Shown here: positions 20,912-31,875 of the stretch, one piece after another
Layout of the letters: every line of letters starts with the position of its first letter
Numbering within the stretch: the stretch's first letter is position 1
NCBI GenBank assembly: GCA_032433765.1
Contig: JAVIAB010000102.1
Span: forward strand, 9,315,030 to 9,379,029
Direction: 5' to 3'
DNA from: Megaustenia siamemsis
Lineage: Eukaryota > Mollusca > Gastropoda > Stylommatophora > Ariophantidae
DNA: 64,000 bases
Translations under genes and position numbers: made by a program
The notes under the pieces: model-generated
Database searches by the model: none
Seen by the model: the letters and a program-made list of their open reading frames with translations, nothing else
Told to the model about the DNA's origin: nothing

Positions 20912-21436
20912 ATAAAAAGAGAACTACTAAATACAATTCTATTTATCTATCTATTATCCTTTCGAGCCGAAGACGGCACATAGGGCAGAACCACAATCTC
21001 AAAAACAGATACCTTGCGTGCCAAAATGGCACATATTGCAGAGATCACTGCTTCTAAAATCTATGGCTTTGTTTCCATAACAATACTTTTTACAATGACA
21101 GCTTGTCTAGCCATCAATCAACCTCCTTAGTCGCCTCTTACGACATGCCTGGAAGGTCACAGTGTCACTATTCTTTGAATAAATATAAATACAATTAAGA
21201 CAAGACAAATGAAATTTTTGGGGCATGTTAAAAGACACAACAGCCTACTAAAAGTAATATTGGAAGGGAAAATACAAGGTAAAAGAGGCAGACCAAGACT
21301 AACATGGACGAATAACATCAAAAGATGGACAAGTCAATCTATGACAGCCTGCACCATCAAAGCAAGAAACAGAGTAGAATAACGATCCATAGTAGCCAAC
21401 CTTCGTTGCGGAGAAGGCACTCGATGATGATGATGA
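20912..21436 (+). mobile_element. LINE-b copy interrupted by J
   Basis: Family-b coding sequence begins at about 20912 (KRELLNTI), is interrupted by a J element, and continues at 21197 as [20 protein letters not shown] to a GAT tail at 21424-21436. Confidence 0.8.
20939..21185 (-). mobile_element. SINE J inserted in LINE-b, 11-bp target-site duplication
   Basis: A full J copy of 247 bp flanked by TAAATACAATT at 20928-20938 and 21186-21196. Because the duplicated bases belong to the LINE-b coding sequence, the insertion is directly proven and J ends are defined: one end is the TCTA-type tail, the other TGTCACTATTCTTTGAA. Confidence 0.9.
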
Positions 21437-21439
21437 GAG

Positions 21440-21735
21440 GTAAAGTAAAGGTACAAGACTAATCGGTGTTTCAGCACGTAGGTTTTTATCCATATGTGCT
21501 CGTCTTCCTATCCAGAAGTGTTCGGAGACTCCTGCCTAGTGTTGCCTCAAGCATAACAACTCACAAGCGAGGCGTCATTCCTCATTTTCCCAGAATGCTA
21601 CCCTGGTACCCATTTCTCTTTTCTGCCAACGGCTGGGTCGACCACAGGGGTATTTTTTCCAACACGGGTACAACTCACACTGCATCCGGCAGGAATCAAA
21701 CACAGGTTTTCCGAACGTTGGTAGCTAGTGGGGTT
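21440..21735 (-). mobile_element. SINE S1 copy
   Basis: A near-complete S1 with the tail at left (AAAGTAAAGGTACAAGACT) and the tRNA-like head at right, where the B-box region reads GGAATCAAACACAGG on the + strand. The head end is eroded. Confidence 0.75.
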
Positions 21736-21862
21736 ATATATTTTTTATATTTTGAGAAACTGCTCAAACAAATGGAAATAAACCATTTAGACTTCAATTT
21801 TGATAACCGGATCAAATAAATGAATTATTCAGAAAAAATCTCCATAAACTTCTAATATATAT

Positions 21863-22500
21863 CATCATCATCGGTTGCCATCTCTGCAGCGAAGGTTGGC
21901 TACCATGGAGCGCCATTCCACTCTGTTTCTTGCTTTGATGGAGCAGACTGGCATAGGTTGACTTGTCCATCTTTTGATGTTATTCGTCCATGTTAGTCTT
22001 GGTCTGCCTCTGCCTCTTTTACCTTGTATTTTCCCTTATAATATTACTTTTATTAGACTGTTGTGTCTTTTAACATGACCAAAAAATTTCATTTGTCTTG
22101 CTCTAATTGTGTTTAGTAGTTCTTTTTTCATTTTTAGTTGTTTTAAAACTTCTTCGTTTGTTTTCTTTTCTTTCCATCCAATTCTACCTATTCTTCTATA
22201 AATCCACATTTCAAAGGCTTCAATTTTCTGTTCTGTTTTCTGGTCTAATGTCTATGTTTCTGCACCATACAGGAATATTGAGAAGATGTAACATTTTGCT
22301 ATTCTTAGTTTTGGCCCTGGTGTTATTTGTTTTGATGTTACTATATTTTTCATGGCATTGAAATTACTTTTTGCCATACCTATTCTTTTATTTATTTCAG
22401 TTGAACATTTTCCATCATTGGTTATAGTATGTCCCAGGTAGTTGTAGTTCTGAACTGTCTCCAGATGTATTCCTTCCACTTTGATATTGAATTGTAGTTC
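21863..22500 (-). mobile_element. LINE-b copy, longest 5' extent
   Basis: The minus strand encodes [38 protein letters not shown] and then the [10 protein letters not shown] block, extending upstream of most family-b copies. Frame breaks occur between blocks. GAT tail at left. Confidence 0.8.
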
Positions 22501-22504
22501 TTGA

Positions 22505-22850
22505 GAAACTAGTCAAGAAATATGCCCTCTATAAAGAATATATATTATTTGCCTTATTTTTTGTCTGGTACAGGATGGTACTTTTTCTTGTCATGAAGTT
22601 CACTAGAAGAGGGGTTAATAAAAAATGGAAGAAACAAACATCTCCAGAGAAATAGAACAAATGAACATAAAGAAAGGCAACAATCAACTAAGGCAAGTAG
22701 ATGAAGGGTAAAAACTTAGGCAACAAACAAGAGGTGGAGAAAAGGCTCAAAGTCCAGTAAAGTACATGCCCAACTATTCGTTAACAAATAAATTACAACA
22801 GAAACAAAAATAGATATATCTGTCAACTTCATTTATTAAAACTGAACACA
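22505..22850. other. Unassigned AT-rich sequence
   Basis: A-rich, no motif recognised. Confidence 0.3.
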
Positions 22851-23395
22851 GCAAGTCATTAAAAGCATAGGAGAAATGAAAATACAAAATAGTATGGTTA
22901 AAGCTTTACGTAGTCGATGGAAGACACAAATTTGAACAACGTATTGGCTCAATAGGTCTTCAGCAGGAATAAACACACACACAAATACGCAAGTAGATAA
23001 AACTAGTCCTACAGAGCTAACTATTCATCATCATGTGCCAAACCGTGTGGCGTAGGTGATCATGTCCTTTCACAATCTTCTATCTACAGTGCATCGTATC
23101 AGTTCTGTTGTTGACTGTTTTCCATGCCATGACACCAAGCTATCCAGTATTTTCTCTCTTTGTCGTCCGTGATCTCTCTTTCCTTTTATTTTGCCAGTTG
23201 TAGCCAGCTAACTATTAACTAAGTAATAATGAAACATCCAAAACAAAATAATTTAGAGTTAGTGTTATTTGTTTGTCCCTGCTGAAGGCCTATTGAGCTG
23301 AAACGTTGTTCAAATTTGTGTTGTCCATCAATTACATAAAGCTTTAACCATACTATTTTTTTTTTCATTTCTCCTTTACATTCAGCTTTACTGGA
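22850..23395. mobile_element. Foldback element with inverted arms
   Basis: The arm 22880-22978 and the arm 23278-23395 are inverted copies of about 100 bp at high identity; both hold the word AAGCTTTA next to a TATGGTTA/TAACCATA match. The interior contains a later LINE-a insertion (23026-23205). It has no coding capacity, so it is a MITE- or foldback-type element, or an inverted duplication. The shorter sequence at 47150-47250 resembles its right arm (CCTGCTGAAGCCCACTG). Confidence 0.7.
23026..23205 (-). mobile_element. Diverged LINE-a copy, 11-bp target-site duplication
   Basis: It has the family-a 3' pattern (TCATCATCATGTGCCAAACC on the + strand, then GGCGTAGGTGATCATGTCC) but clear divergence. 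AGCTAACTATT flanks it at 23015-23025 and 23206-23216. Confidence 0.85.
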
Positions 23396-23399
23396 GCTT

Positions 23400-24130
23400 C
23401 ACATTTTTATGCATTTCTTTGCCTTGACCTAATAAAAGCATTACAGAAATCAATATTGCACAAAAACATATTTTCTTAATAAACACAGTTTTAAAACAAT
23501 TAATTCTTAAATAATTAAAATAGCTACCTTTGCTATATTTACTATATTAATGGAGCTTGTAGGCATAGGGGGAATAACTGACTGCTACATGCCCTTGATT
23601 TCTGGTGCATTCTAAGATGGAGGTCATGATTACTTTCTGTCTTGCGTGAACCGTTGGGCTTTGGCCTGACAACTTTACTCTTACAACCTTACTATTACAA
23701 CTTTACAAAAATAAATGTCCATGCCTCGCTTTCAGAATCTGCGTGAAGTTTTCATAGCTCAAAATGTGTGACCTAATAGAATGCTGTGAAAGGTTAGAAT
23801 TGATACTCTCAAGAATATTACATTTAAAGTATATAAATATTGTGCATTTGAGGCCAAACGTAGAAAGCTGTTCCAATGTGTTTTGAACCAGGAGAAAAGA
23901 ACAAACCATGTCCTTGGTATTAGTGACTAGACATTATCGAAATAGCTGAATGAAAGTTATAATTTTTCTACAGATACCAAAAGTTGACTAACACGGAAAT
24001 ATAAACGGATAACATAAATAATCAAGAAGGGATTAGTCGAGAGATCTATAGATTTGTGGGTGGTAAAGAATTATTGACGCTAAAGAAATTGAAAATTGTA
24101 CTTAGACAGAACCAAGACATTGACTTGTTG
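23400..24130. other. Unassigned intergenic sequence
   Basis: No repeat or coding motif recognised; short frames only. Confidence 0.3.
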
Positions 24131-24440
24131 CAGGAGCTACTCAGTTAAGTGCTCTGTGCACATCATGAGCTATGTGTCTCATCCATTTTGATCATGTTTC
24201 GATATTTCAATTGTTTACGATGAATGATGATATCATATGACAGGGAACAGTTGGCTGTGTTCACTTTCTGTGCGGTTTCGCTTTATGTCTTTTGGCGTGT
24301 GCTGAGACTGCTACGATGGGGACTACAGTTACCTTTCTTTGTTTGGGAGATGAGATATTAATTTGGATGATTATGCTGGCACGGTCGGTAGAGCAATTAT
24401 GGCTTTTAATTTGTTTGCAGTGACACCAGGGCCTTCCATA
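24130..24440 (-). repeat. Dispersed repeat R2
   Basis: Reverse-complement copy of R2; contains AGTGCTCTGTGCACATCATG and ACAGTTACCTTTCTTTGTTT. The 88-codon and 72-codon frames here are incidental. Confidence 0.65.
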
Positions 24441-24684
24441 ACCAAAGTTTGTGCAAAGGAGTTGAAGGAGTCTTCAGTTCTTTTGCGAGTGTGTGGAAGG
24501 TGTGTTTCATATAGGAGAGTGTGCTGCAGAGTGGATCTAAGCTCTATGGAGTTGTCAATACTAACATTCTGGCTTTCACACACCACCAATAAAATGTGGC
24601 CATGCTCATTGGAAGAATCTGGTCACTAATTCCTATCAAACTTTGTTACTTTACATTTTTTTTCTCACAGCTATTTGTTTTCAT

Positions 24685-24925
24685 CTCATCTAATACAGCA
24701 TTTTAGTTCAAAACATGGACATTTTGCAGTTTTTTATGGATGAAATTGTCCTGAGTTTAGTACATGTACCTCGTTCTTAAAACTGATATTTTATGGAAGT
24801 GGTTTCACTTTGTGACACCAGACACAAAAACGTACAATTTTTAGTTAAAGTGAAAATTTATTTTCAATATTTTAATAGTTAATGCTCCGAATAAAAAGAT
24901 TTTAAAATGTGAAAATTTAGGTTTC
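24685..24925 (+). repeat. Dispersed repeat R4
   Basis: One of three collinear copies (also 26800-27050 and 39855-40078), sharing a GTGGTTT-TTTGTGACAC word followed by ACA-rich sequence. It is non-coding and its class is unknown. Confidence 0.6.
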
Positions 24926-24944
24926 TGTGGATCTTTCTTCACTT

Positions 24945-25660
24945 CTTCTTGTACCCATTCGGGTGTCGAGGGAGAAACTACGTTCTGGTTCGCACCCTTT
25001 AGGCGGATTCACTCATTATCAATTGATGCTGTTGTAGCGTTTCTCTGATGTTGTCTATCCCTCTTACTCTGGGTCTGCCCTTTACTCTTCTCCTCTTTTA
25101 ATATATGCTTTGTATGGTAAAGGAATCACATGGCATTCTTTCTAGATAGACAAATCAGTTTATTTGTTGTTTCTGTATGTAGCTTAGGATTGGTCTGCCC
25201 TTTCTCTTATAACAACATTTCTGATTCTGTCTTCTCTGGTCACTCCAAGCGCTTTTCTCAGATCACATCTCTGTGGTGACAAGCTTTCTTTTGTGCTTAG
25301 TCGTGACCATGTTTGGCATTGGTAGCACAATGTTGGAATAAATGTACTCTGTATAAGATGTTTCTTGGTGGTAATAGGTATTGCTTTGCGTTGAAGTATA
25401 GGGGGATAGCTGTTGCAAAATTTGGTTTGCCTTGTTCCATTGTATATCTATTTATTTGTTGATTTTACCATCTTCAGAGAATGTTGTTCTTATGTATTTA
25501 AAGTTTGTTACTTGTTTTATAACTTGATGTTCAGTAGCTATGTTTAGTGTCCTCTTTCATATTCCTATTGATGTTTATGTTTTTTCCAGTACTTATTTTC
25601 ATGTTATTCATTTAACATTCTTTATTCATACACAGTAGATGTTAAATTTCTGTTTCTTCT
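24945..25660 (-). mobile_element. LINE-k C-terminal fragment
   Basis: This longest copy of family k reads on the minus strand as a decayed RT tail, with RVTREDRIRNVVIRE-like and 'YIYSNIVLPMPN' blocks, and has many frame breaks. The 3' part matches 3445-3780. Confidence 0.6.
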
Positions 25661-25691
25661 AAAGCTATTAGGGCCTGATCACAGCAAAAAA

Positions 25692-25948
25692 GGAGCAGCG
25701 GCAGCTCAGTGGTTAGTGAACTGGACTATAAAGGACAAGAGGTAGGGTTCGATCCCAACAGGTGGCTTCTGGTTTACCCAGTCTTTAATGGGTACCAGAT
25801 TTTTTTCTGGGAAAGTAAAGCCGCACGGGCGTAATACCGATCACATTACCCCAAAAATCATGTGCCGAAGGTCTGTACAATTTATGGTCACTAACACCAT
25901 ATTCCCTATACACCACTTGGCGTGATGAGGGTACTTTACTTTTTACTA
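25692..25948 (+). mobile_element. SINE S2, complete, plus strand
   Basis: Head with A box CAGCTCAGTGGTTAG and B box GGGTTCGATCCC, body, and tail CTTGGCGTGATGAGGGTAC. Direct repeats AGCAAAAAA lie at 25683-25691 and 25949-25957. This copy keeps the best B box in the window, so it is a fairly young insertion. Confidence 0.9.
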
Positions 25949-26144
25949 AGCAAAAAAAGTAGTTCATTTATACCTTCACACTGTGATTTGACATCCTTTC
26001 TGGCAATGCAATGTTTAATTTGAGAGCTTCCTCAAATCTGTTAAAATGTTTAAGAGAAGAAGCCTGAGTATTTTATCTTCCTGGAAAAACACTGATGAGC
26101 AAATAAACTGAAGTATCAATGACAAACAACTGTGTATTATGATA

Positions 26145-26480
26145 TATTCATGTCGAAGGCCAGGGTATCACTGCAAATGAATTAAAATGCATAACTGCTT
26201 AACTGCCTGTGCAATGGAATCATCCAAAATAAAAACTTATCTCGTTGAAGTTTCCAAACAAAGAAAGGCAGCTGCAGTCTCCATCATAGCAGCTACAGCA
26301 CACACCAAAAGACAAAAGGCATAACCATACCGAAAGTGAAAGCAGCCAAACTGTCCTTCATCATACAATAATATCATTCATCGCAAACAATCGGAATATC
26401 GAAACAAGATCCAGATGAAATACACAGCTCACAGTGAGCATCAAAGCATTAAACTCAGTAGCTCCAGCAGCAAACACATA
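26145..26480 (+). repeat. Dispersed repeat R2
   Basis: Plus-strand copy carrying AATGCATAACTGCTTAACTG and CAAACAAAGAAAGGCAGCTG, with the right half (GATGAAATACACAGCTCACA) present. Confidence 0.65.
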
Positions 26481-26504
26481 TTTGTGTGTTTTTTAGTATG
26501 TTAG

Positions 26505-26740
26505 TCATACCCAGAGTGACACTGAGAATAATATTGGTGACAGAGGCAAGAGCAGCAGGAATCAGCTCCCTCGATGAGATAGAGCTTCTTGCACAGAACA
26601 GAGACAAATGGCGAGATTTGATAAAATATCTTTAAAAGAATTGAAAACTGCTAGAATGAAAATTTAGATAAGAGAAGGAGCATCTTAGTCTATGACCTAT
26701 GGGCTGACTATGGCTCGAAAGGTCAATAGATAGATAAATA
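26505..26740 (+). mobile_element. LINE-f 3' end
   Basis: Plus-strand tail: coding words AGAGCAGCAGGAATCAGCTC, then CCTATGGGCTGACTATGGCT and CGAAAGGTCAATAGATAGA. Confidence 0.75.
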
Positions 26741-26799
26741 GAGTCATAAACAACACATCAAGGGATAATTCTCACTCTTAACAATAGTTATTCAAGGCA

Positions 26800-27050
26800 C
26801 AGCTGTTTGCTTTAATATCAAAGTGGCATTTTAGATATCATCTTGACAAATTTGCATCATCTATAAATGAAAATGTCTTGAGACTAGTGCATTCCTCTCA
26901 TTCGTAAAATTGATATTCTTAAGTGGTTTTAATTTGTGACACTACACATAACATGTGAACATTTTAGCTCATGACAATATTTAGAATGAATGATATTTTT
27001 AGTCAAATAATGCTCAAAACAGAATGACAGAAGATTGGGAAATCTAAGAT
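26800..27050 (+). repeat. Dispersed repeat R4
   Basis: Collinear with 24685-24925 and 39855-40078; ends at the long G tract. Confidence 0.6.
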
Positions 27051-27053
27051 TTT

Positions 27054-27054
<1 letters not shown>

Positions 27055-27093
<39 letters not shown>

Positions 27094-27114
27094 GGGGGGG
27101 GGGGAGGGGGGGGG
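27055..27114. repeat. Long G tract with two interruptions
   Basis: G38, A, G11, A, G9 on the + strand. It can form G-quadruplex structures and is a likely site of sequencing or assembly length error. The proline-rich frame on the other strand is an artefact. Confidence 0.95.
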
Positions 27115-27167
27115 ATACAATATTTAACTGAACAATTTTTATAATTTTAGGAAACAGCTTCTAATTA

Positions 27168-27488
27168 AAGTAAAGTACGAGACTTGAATCGGCACCTTAG
27201 CACTGAGTCTTCACCCATATGTGCTTGCTTGCCTATCCAGAAGTGTTCAGAAACTTCCGGATAGTGTCGCTTCAAGCATCGAAACTCACGATGTGAGGTG
27301 GCATTCCTCACCTTCCTGGAGTACTACCCTGGTACCCATTTCTGCCAGTGGCTGGGTCAACTATGGAGGTATGTTTTTTTTCAACCACGAGTACAACTCA
27401 CACTGCTTCCAGCATGAAATCGAACATGGGTTGTCCAAACGTCAGTAGCCCAGTTGGGTGGTTTTCCCAATTAGGCTACCGAGGCTCC
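27168..27488 (-). mobile_element. SINE S1, complete (about 321 bp)
   Basis: Read on the minus strand it opens with GGGAGCCTCGGTAGCCTAAT (A box), then a B box around GTTCGATTTC, then the S1 body and a 3' end CTCGTACTTTACTTTA. Direct repeats of 13 bp with one mismatch (CAGCTTCTAATTA at 27155-27167; CAGCTTCAAATTA at 27489-27501) flank it. Confidence 0.9.
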
Positions 27489-27735
27489 CAGCTTCAAATT
27501 ATTTTGAATATACAGTAGAAGAAGAATGTGTATTTTATCTTAATGCAAAGACACAAATGTGCAAGCCAACTAAAGTAGCAACGGTAAACAACTGTGAGGC
27601 ACACTTACTTTACAGCACAAAAATGTATATGTGACTGCATTTGGGGGAAGGAGGGGAAGGGGAAAGGGGGTCTAGACATCCTCTAGCAACTGGGTAGACA
27701 GTGGTCAGCGACTCATAGCTGACTGTGTGCATTTA

Positions 27736-28105
27736 TCATCATCATCAAGTACCGGGCCTGCTGGCGTAGGTGATCATGTCTCTCCACAACTTTCGATCTC
27801 GGCAGCTATTTATCATTTCTGTTGTTGACCTTCTGCCAAGCCATTCTCTTAAGCTGTCTGTTATTTTTTCTCTTTGCTTCCCTCTATCTCTTCGTCCCTC
27901 AATTTTTTCCGTTGTTACAATATATTCCAGTTGTTCTCTTCTCATTACATGGCCAAAAAATGATGATTGTTTCTTCCTAATATTGGAAATTAGCTCTCTT
28001 TTTGCTTGGACCTCTCTCAGAACATCTTCTTTACTCTTCTTAGCTGTCCATGGTACTCAAAAAACATTCTTCTGTAAAACCACATTTCTACAGACTCCAG
28101 TGATT
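27736..28105 (-). mobile_element. LINE-a copy
   Basis: The minus strand encodes [20 protein letters not shown] and TYASRPGT, preceded by the [11 protein letters not shown] block, with a small frame break near 28050. The TCATCATCATC tail is at the left. Confidence 0.85.
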
Positions 28106-28129
28106 TTTGGCGATTCATGATTGTACAAA

Positions 28130-28500
28130 GAAGTTACGACGGTGGTTTTCTGTTGCCTTCTGTCGGTTTGTTTACGGTTGGCTCCGCTAGACTTTCACTA
28201 AAAAGTGTGCATTAGGATTAGTGAAAACCAGAACTGATCAAGATCTTAGTGTCCACTTCACAATGATGCTTGTGGAAACAAACTATCCTGTTTGGCCAAG
28301 TTGGTTGGGATCAAAGACAAAAGGCGATTGGGGATTCAAAAAAAGCAGTGCAGAAGTTAGATATGTTGGACCAGAAGGAGCAGATATCACAGCTCTGAAG
28401 TCAGCCATAACACAACACATCTGTGTCCACCAAACATCCTTTAAAGAGCAGACCACGAAGTGGAGTGGTTATTGAGTTAACACAAGAAAGAAACAGAAAA
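28130..28500 (+). other. Unassigned sequence with 84-codon frame
   Basis: An open frame at 28221-28475 (residues such as TNYPVWPSWLGSKTKGDWGF) has no motif I recognise, no splice partner and no repeat copy in the window. It could be a retroelement fragment or chance. I do not call it a gene. Confidence 0.25.
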
Positions 28501-28581
28501 TTATAACTGCAAGCATGTTATTGCTGTCAAACTTTTTGGAAGAATTATAGATTTTAAAAAGAAAAAGTACAGAAAGTTGCA

Positions 28582-29168
28582 CAAATGATCTATTATATCC
28601 TCACAAATGGTCTATTATATCCTCACAAATGGTCTATTATATCCTCACAAATGATATATTACATCTTCACAAATGGTCTGTTATATCCTCACAAATGATC
28701 TATTATATCTTCACAAATGATCTATTATATCCTCACAAATGATCTATTATATCCTCACAAATGATCTGTTATATCCTCACAAATGATCTATTATATCCTC
28801 ACAAATGATCTATTATATCCTCACAAATGATCTATTATATCCTCACAAATGATCTGTTATATCCTCACAAATGATCTATTATATCCTCACAAATGATCTA
28901 TAAATATCCTCACAAATGATCTATTATATCCTCACAAATGATCTATCATATCCCCACAAATGATCTATCATATCCTCATAAATGATCTATAAATATCCTC
29001 ACAAATGATCTATTATATCCTCACAAATGATCTATCATATCCTCACAAATGATCTATTATATCCTCACAAATGATCTATAAATATCCTCACAAATGATCT
29101 ATTATATCCTCACAAATGATCTATCATATCCTCACAAATGATCTATTATATCCTCACAAATGATCCAT
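28582..29168. repeat. 22-bp minisatellite
   Basis: About 26 copies of CACAAATGATCTATTATATCCT, with runs of CTATAAATATCCT and CTATCATATCCT variants arranged in a repeating order. Confidence 0.95.
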
Positions 29169-29220
29169 CATTTCATTACAAAGGTCTAGTAAGGACTTAA
29201 AATTCCATTCTATTATTAGT

Positions 29221-29755
29221 GGAATTTCTTACCAGTTAAAGAATTTCTTACCAGTTAAAGAATTTCTTACCAATTAAAGAATTTCTTACAGTTAAAGAAT
29301 TTCTTACCAGTTAAAGAATTTCTTACAGTTAAAGAATTTCTTACCAGTTAAAGAATTTCTTACAGTTAAAGAATTTCTTACCAGTTAAAGAATTTCTTAC
29401 AGTTAAAGAATTTCTTACCAGTTAAAGAATTTCTTACAGTTAAATAATTTCTTATCAGGTAAAGAATTTCTTACCAATTAAAGAATTTCTTACAGTTAAA
29501 GAATTTCTTACCAATTAAAGAATTTCTTACCAATTAAAGAATTTCTTACAGTTAAAGAATTTCTTACCAGTTAAAGAATTTCTTACAGTTAAAGAATTTC
29601 TTACCAGTTAAAGAATTTCTTACAGTTAAAGAATTTCTTATCAGGTAAAGAATTTCTTACCAATTAAAGAATTTCTTACCAATTAAAGAATTTCTTACCA
29701 GTTAAAGAATTTCCTACCAGTTTAAGAATTTCTTATCCGGTAAAGAATTTCTTAT
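29221..29755. repeat. 18-19 bp minisatellite
   Basis: About 28 copies of GAATTTCTTACCAGTTAAA, alternating with an 18-bp form lacking one C (GAATTTCTTACAGTTAAA). The alternation suggests a two-unit block as the amplified piece. It follows the 22-bp array after only about 50 bp. Confidence 0.95.
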
Positions 29756-29935
29756 AAGATGGAATGTATGTGACATGACAGAAACTGCACAAATTATATC
29801 AGCAACAAAAACATTTTTTAAAACTGTGTTCATCATCAGAATAAAGCCTAACCATCACAATATGTTTAAAATAAGTAGCAATATACCCTCCATTTTAAAA
29901 ATAAATTATTGTATAATATAAAGGAATCATCATCA

Positions 29936-30190
29936 TCGAGTGCCATCTCTGCAATGAAGGTTGGCTACCATGGAGTGCCATTCTGCTCTGTCTCTTGCTT
30001 TGATGGTGCATGTTGTCATAGCTGACTTGTCCACCATTTGATGTTACTCATCCATGTTAGTTTTGGTCTACCTCTTTTACCTTGCATTTTCCCCTCCAAG
30101 ATTACTTTTAGTAGGCTGTTGTGTCTTTTAACATGCCCCAAAAATCGCATTTGTCTTGTCTTAATTGTATTTAGTAGTTTTCATTTTATT
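29936..30190 (-). mobile_element. LINE-b 3' end
   Basis: Minus-strand family-b tail with GAT repeats at left. It breaks at about 30187 into a segment (30190-30310) that is the inverted copy of 20790-20911. Confidence 0.75.
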
Positions 30191-30317
30191 TACTTTACCT
30201 CTATTATGAAGAATAAATCAGCAACACTTTTATAATGTTTCTTGCACTCATATGAGCATGTGTTTGTGATTGAAAGAAACCATTACTATAGCTTATCACT
30301 ACACTTGAATTTTTACA

Positions 30318-30520
30318 GGCCCTTTTTTGGAATCCCCAGGGGAAAAGATAAAGAGGAAGACCAAGAAATTCTTGGAGAAGACAGATAGAAGCAGAGATGA
30401 AGATGATGGGGAAGACATGGAATGATCTTAAAAGAATGGCAAAAAACAGAACGACTTGGAAAGTGTTTGTTGAAGATCTATGCTCCACTGGGAGCTAAAA
30501 AGGTAGAAGAAGAAGAAGAA
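30318..30520 (+). mobile_element. LINE-c 3' end (GAA-tailed)
   Basis: Plus-strand tail: codes for a GKRGRP-like block, then RSWRRQ-type, [20 protein letters not shown] and [11 protein letters not shown], then a stop and AGAAGAAGAAGAA. Other family-c copies: 40680-41180, 43190-44140 (interrupted) and 59580-60265. Confidence 0.8.
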
Positions 30521-30690
30521 AAATCGCATTTGCCTTGTTTGAATTGTATTTAGTAGTTCTCTTTTCATTTTTAGTTGTTTTAAGACTACATTACCCCAAA
30601 AACTATGTGCTGAAGGTCTGTAAAATCTATGGTCACTAACACCATATTCCCTATACGCCACTTGGCGTGACGGGGGCTCTTTACTTTATT
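30521..30690. mobile_element. LINE-b fragment joined to SINE S2 3' part
   Basis: 30521-30590 repeats the family-b sequence AAATCGCATTTGCCTTG (minus-strand element); 30590-30690 is the S2 3' half (plus strand) ending CACTTGGCGTGACGGGGGCT. Confidence 0.7.
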
Positions 30691-31420
30691 TATATCCCCA
30701 TTAAATGTGCCTTTGGTCATTGAAAAATATGGGTACCCTATTCCCCATACACAAGAGGAATGATGAACACTCTTATAAGTTACTTATTTTTTTACTGAAA
30801 TACTGCTTGGTTAGGGGGGTGGAGAAGGGAATTTCCCTTTGGATGATCAGCTGTCTTCTGCTTCACCGCACACACATATAATTTTTTCTATCACAGGAAA
30901 AACTTGATAGGTATATATTCATGATATATGTACTTTTTTCTTTTTGTTTGTTTGATTTTTTCCCCTTTGTTTGTTTCTTTCTTGTGTTCACCCGACAACC
31001 ATACCTGCCAACGCTTAAAATGATGTTAAGTGGGTGTAGATGCGATGCATTGTTGTTTTCTGTGTGGTGTTATTTGCACCTTTCCGCACAATATATCTGA
31101 CCGCAGCAAGACTTTTTTCTAGTACAATGCTGCACTTCCTTTTTGATCGCTACTTGCTTGGCCAGGTTAGTTAGCGTTTCCTGAGGCACTGTGTGGAGGT
31201 GGAGTAGGGTTTGGATCAAATGTTGCTGATTCTGATGAAAGTAGTCAACTAAGAGTTGCGGACCACATACAGCCTTGATGTGGTATAGTCATCTTTAATA
31301 ATGTACAGAAATACCTCAACTTATGATCTTTTGAGTTATGATTTTTCAGAGATTTGAGTGTGTGCGATAGAAATGTAACATATATTGAGCGGAAATACTA
31401 TGTCATTTTCTATATTTAGC
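30690..31420. other. Unassigned intergenic sequence
   Basis: No gene. A short R1-head match (GTTAAGTGGGTGTAGATGCG) lies at about 31023. Confidence 0.3.
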
Positions 31421-31875
31421 CAAAGTTAAATGCATTTGAAAATAAATGTCTAATGAAAATACTTGGTACAGTGGAACGAATTCAAAACAAGTGAGGAAAT
31501 TAGAGAAATTGCCAATCAACCACTAATATTATCAGTAATCAAGAAAAGATGATAAATATATCTTGGACATGTGATGAGAAGAAAAAAAAATGTGAATAGC
31601 AAAGCAAGCCCTCAAGTGGAAAACAACTTGCAGGAGGAAAGTGGCTGACCCAAAGAAACAATGAGAAAAACATTGATCAGAGAGGAAAAGGCAGCAGGAA
31701 TCAGCTCCCTCAATGAGATTGAAATACTTGCGAGAGACAAATGGCGAGATTTGATAAATATTTTTTGCAAGGATTGAGACTGCTAGAAAGAAAACTTAGA
31801 AAAAGAGAAAGAGTATCTGGGTCTAAGCCCTATGGGCCAGCCACGGCTTGAAAGATCAATAGATAGATATTTACC
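31420..31875 (+). mobile_element. LINE-f C-terminal fragment
   Basis: Plus-strand decayed copy: LNAFENKCLMKILG-like start, ISWTCDEKK, then SSLNEIEILAR and a GATAGATAT tail. It is the most extended family-f copy and aligns with 4790-5610. Confidence 0.75.

Noticed and set aside
26929..27120. Proline-rich protein on the minus strand
   Set aside because: Caused by the long G tract.
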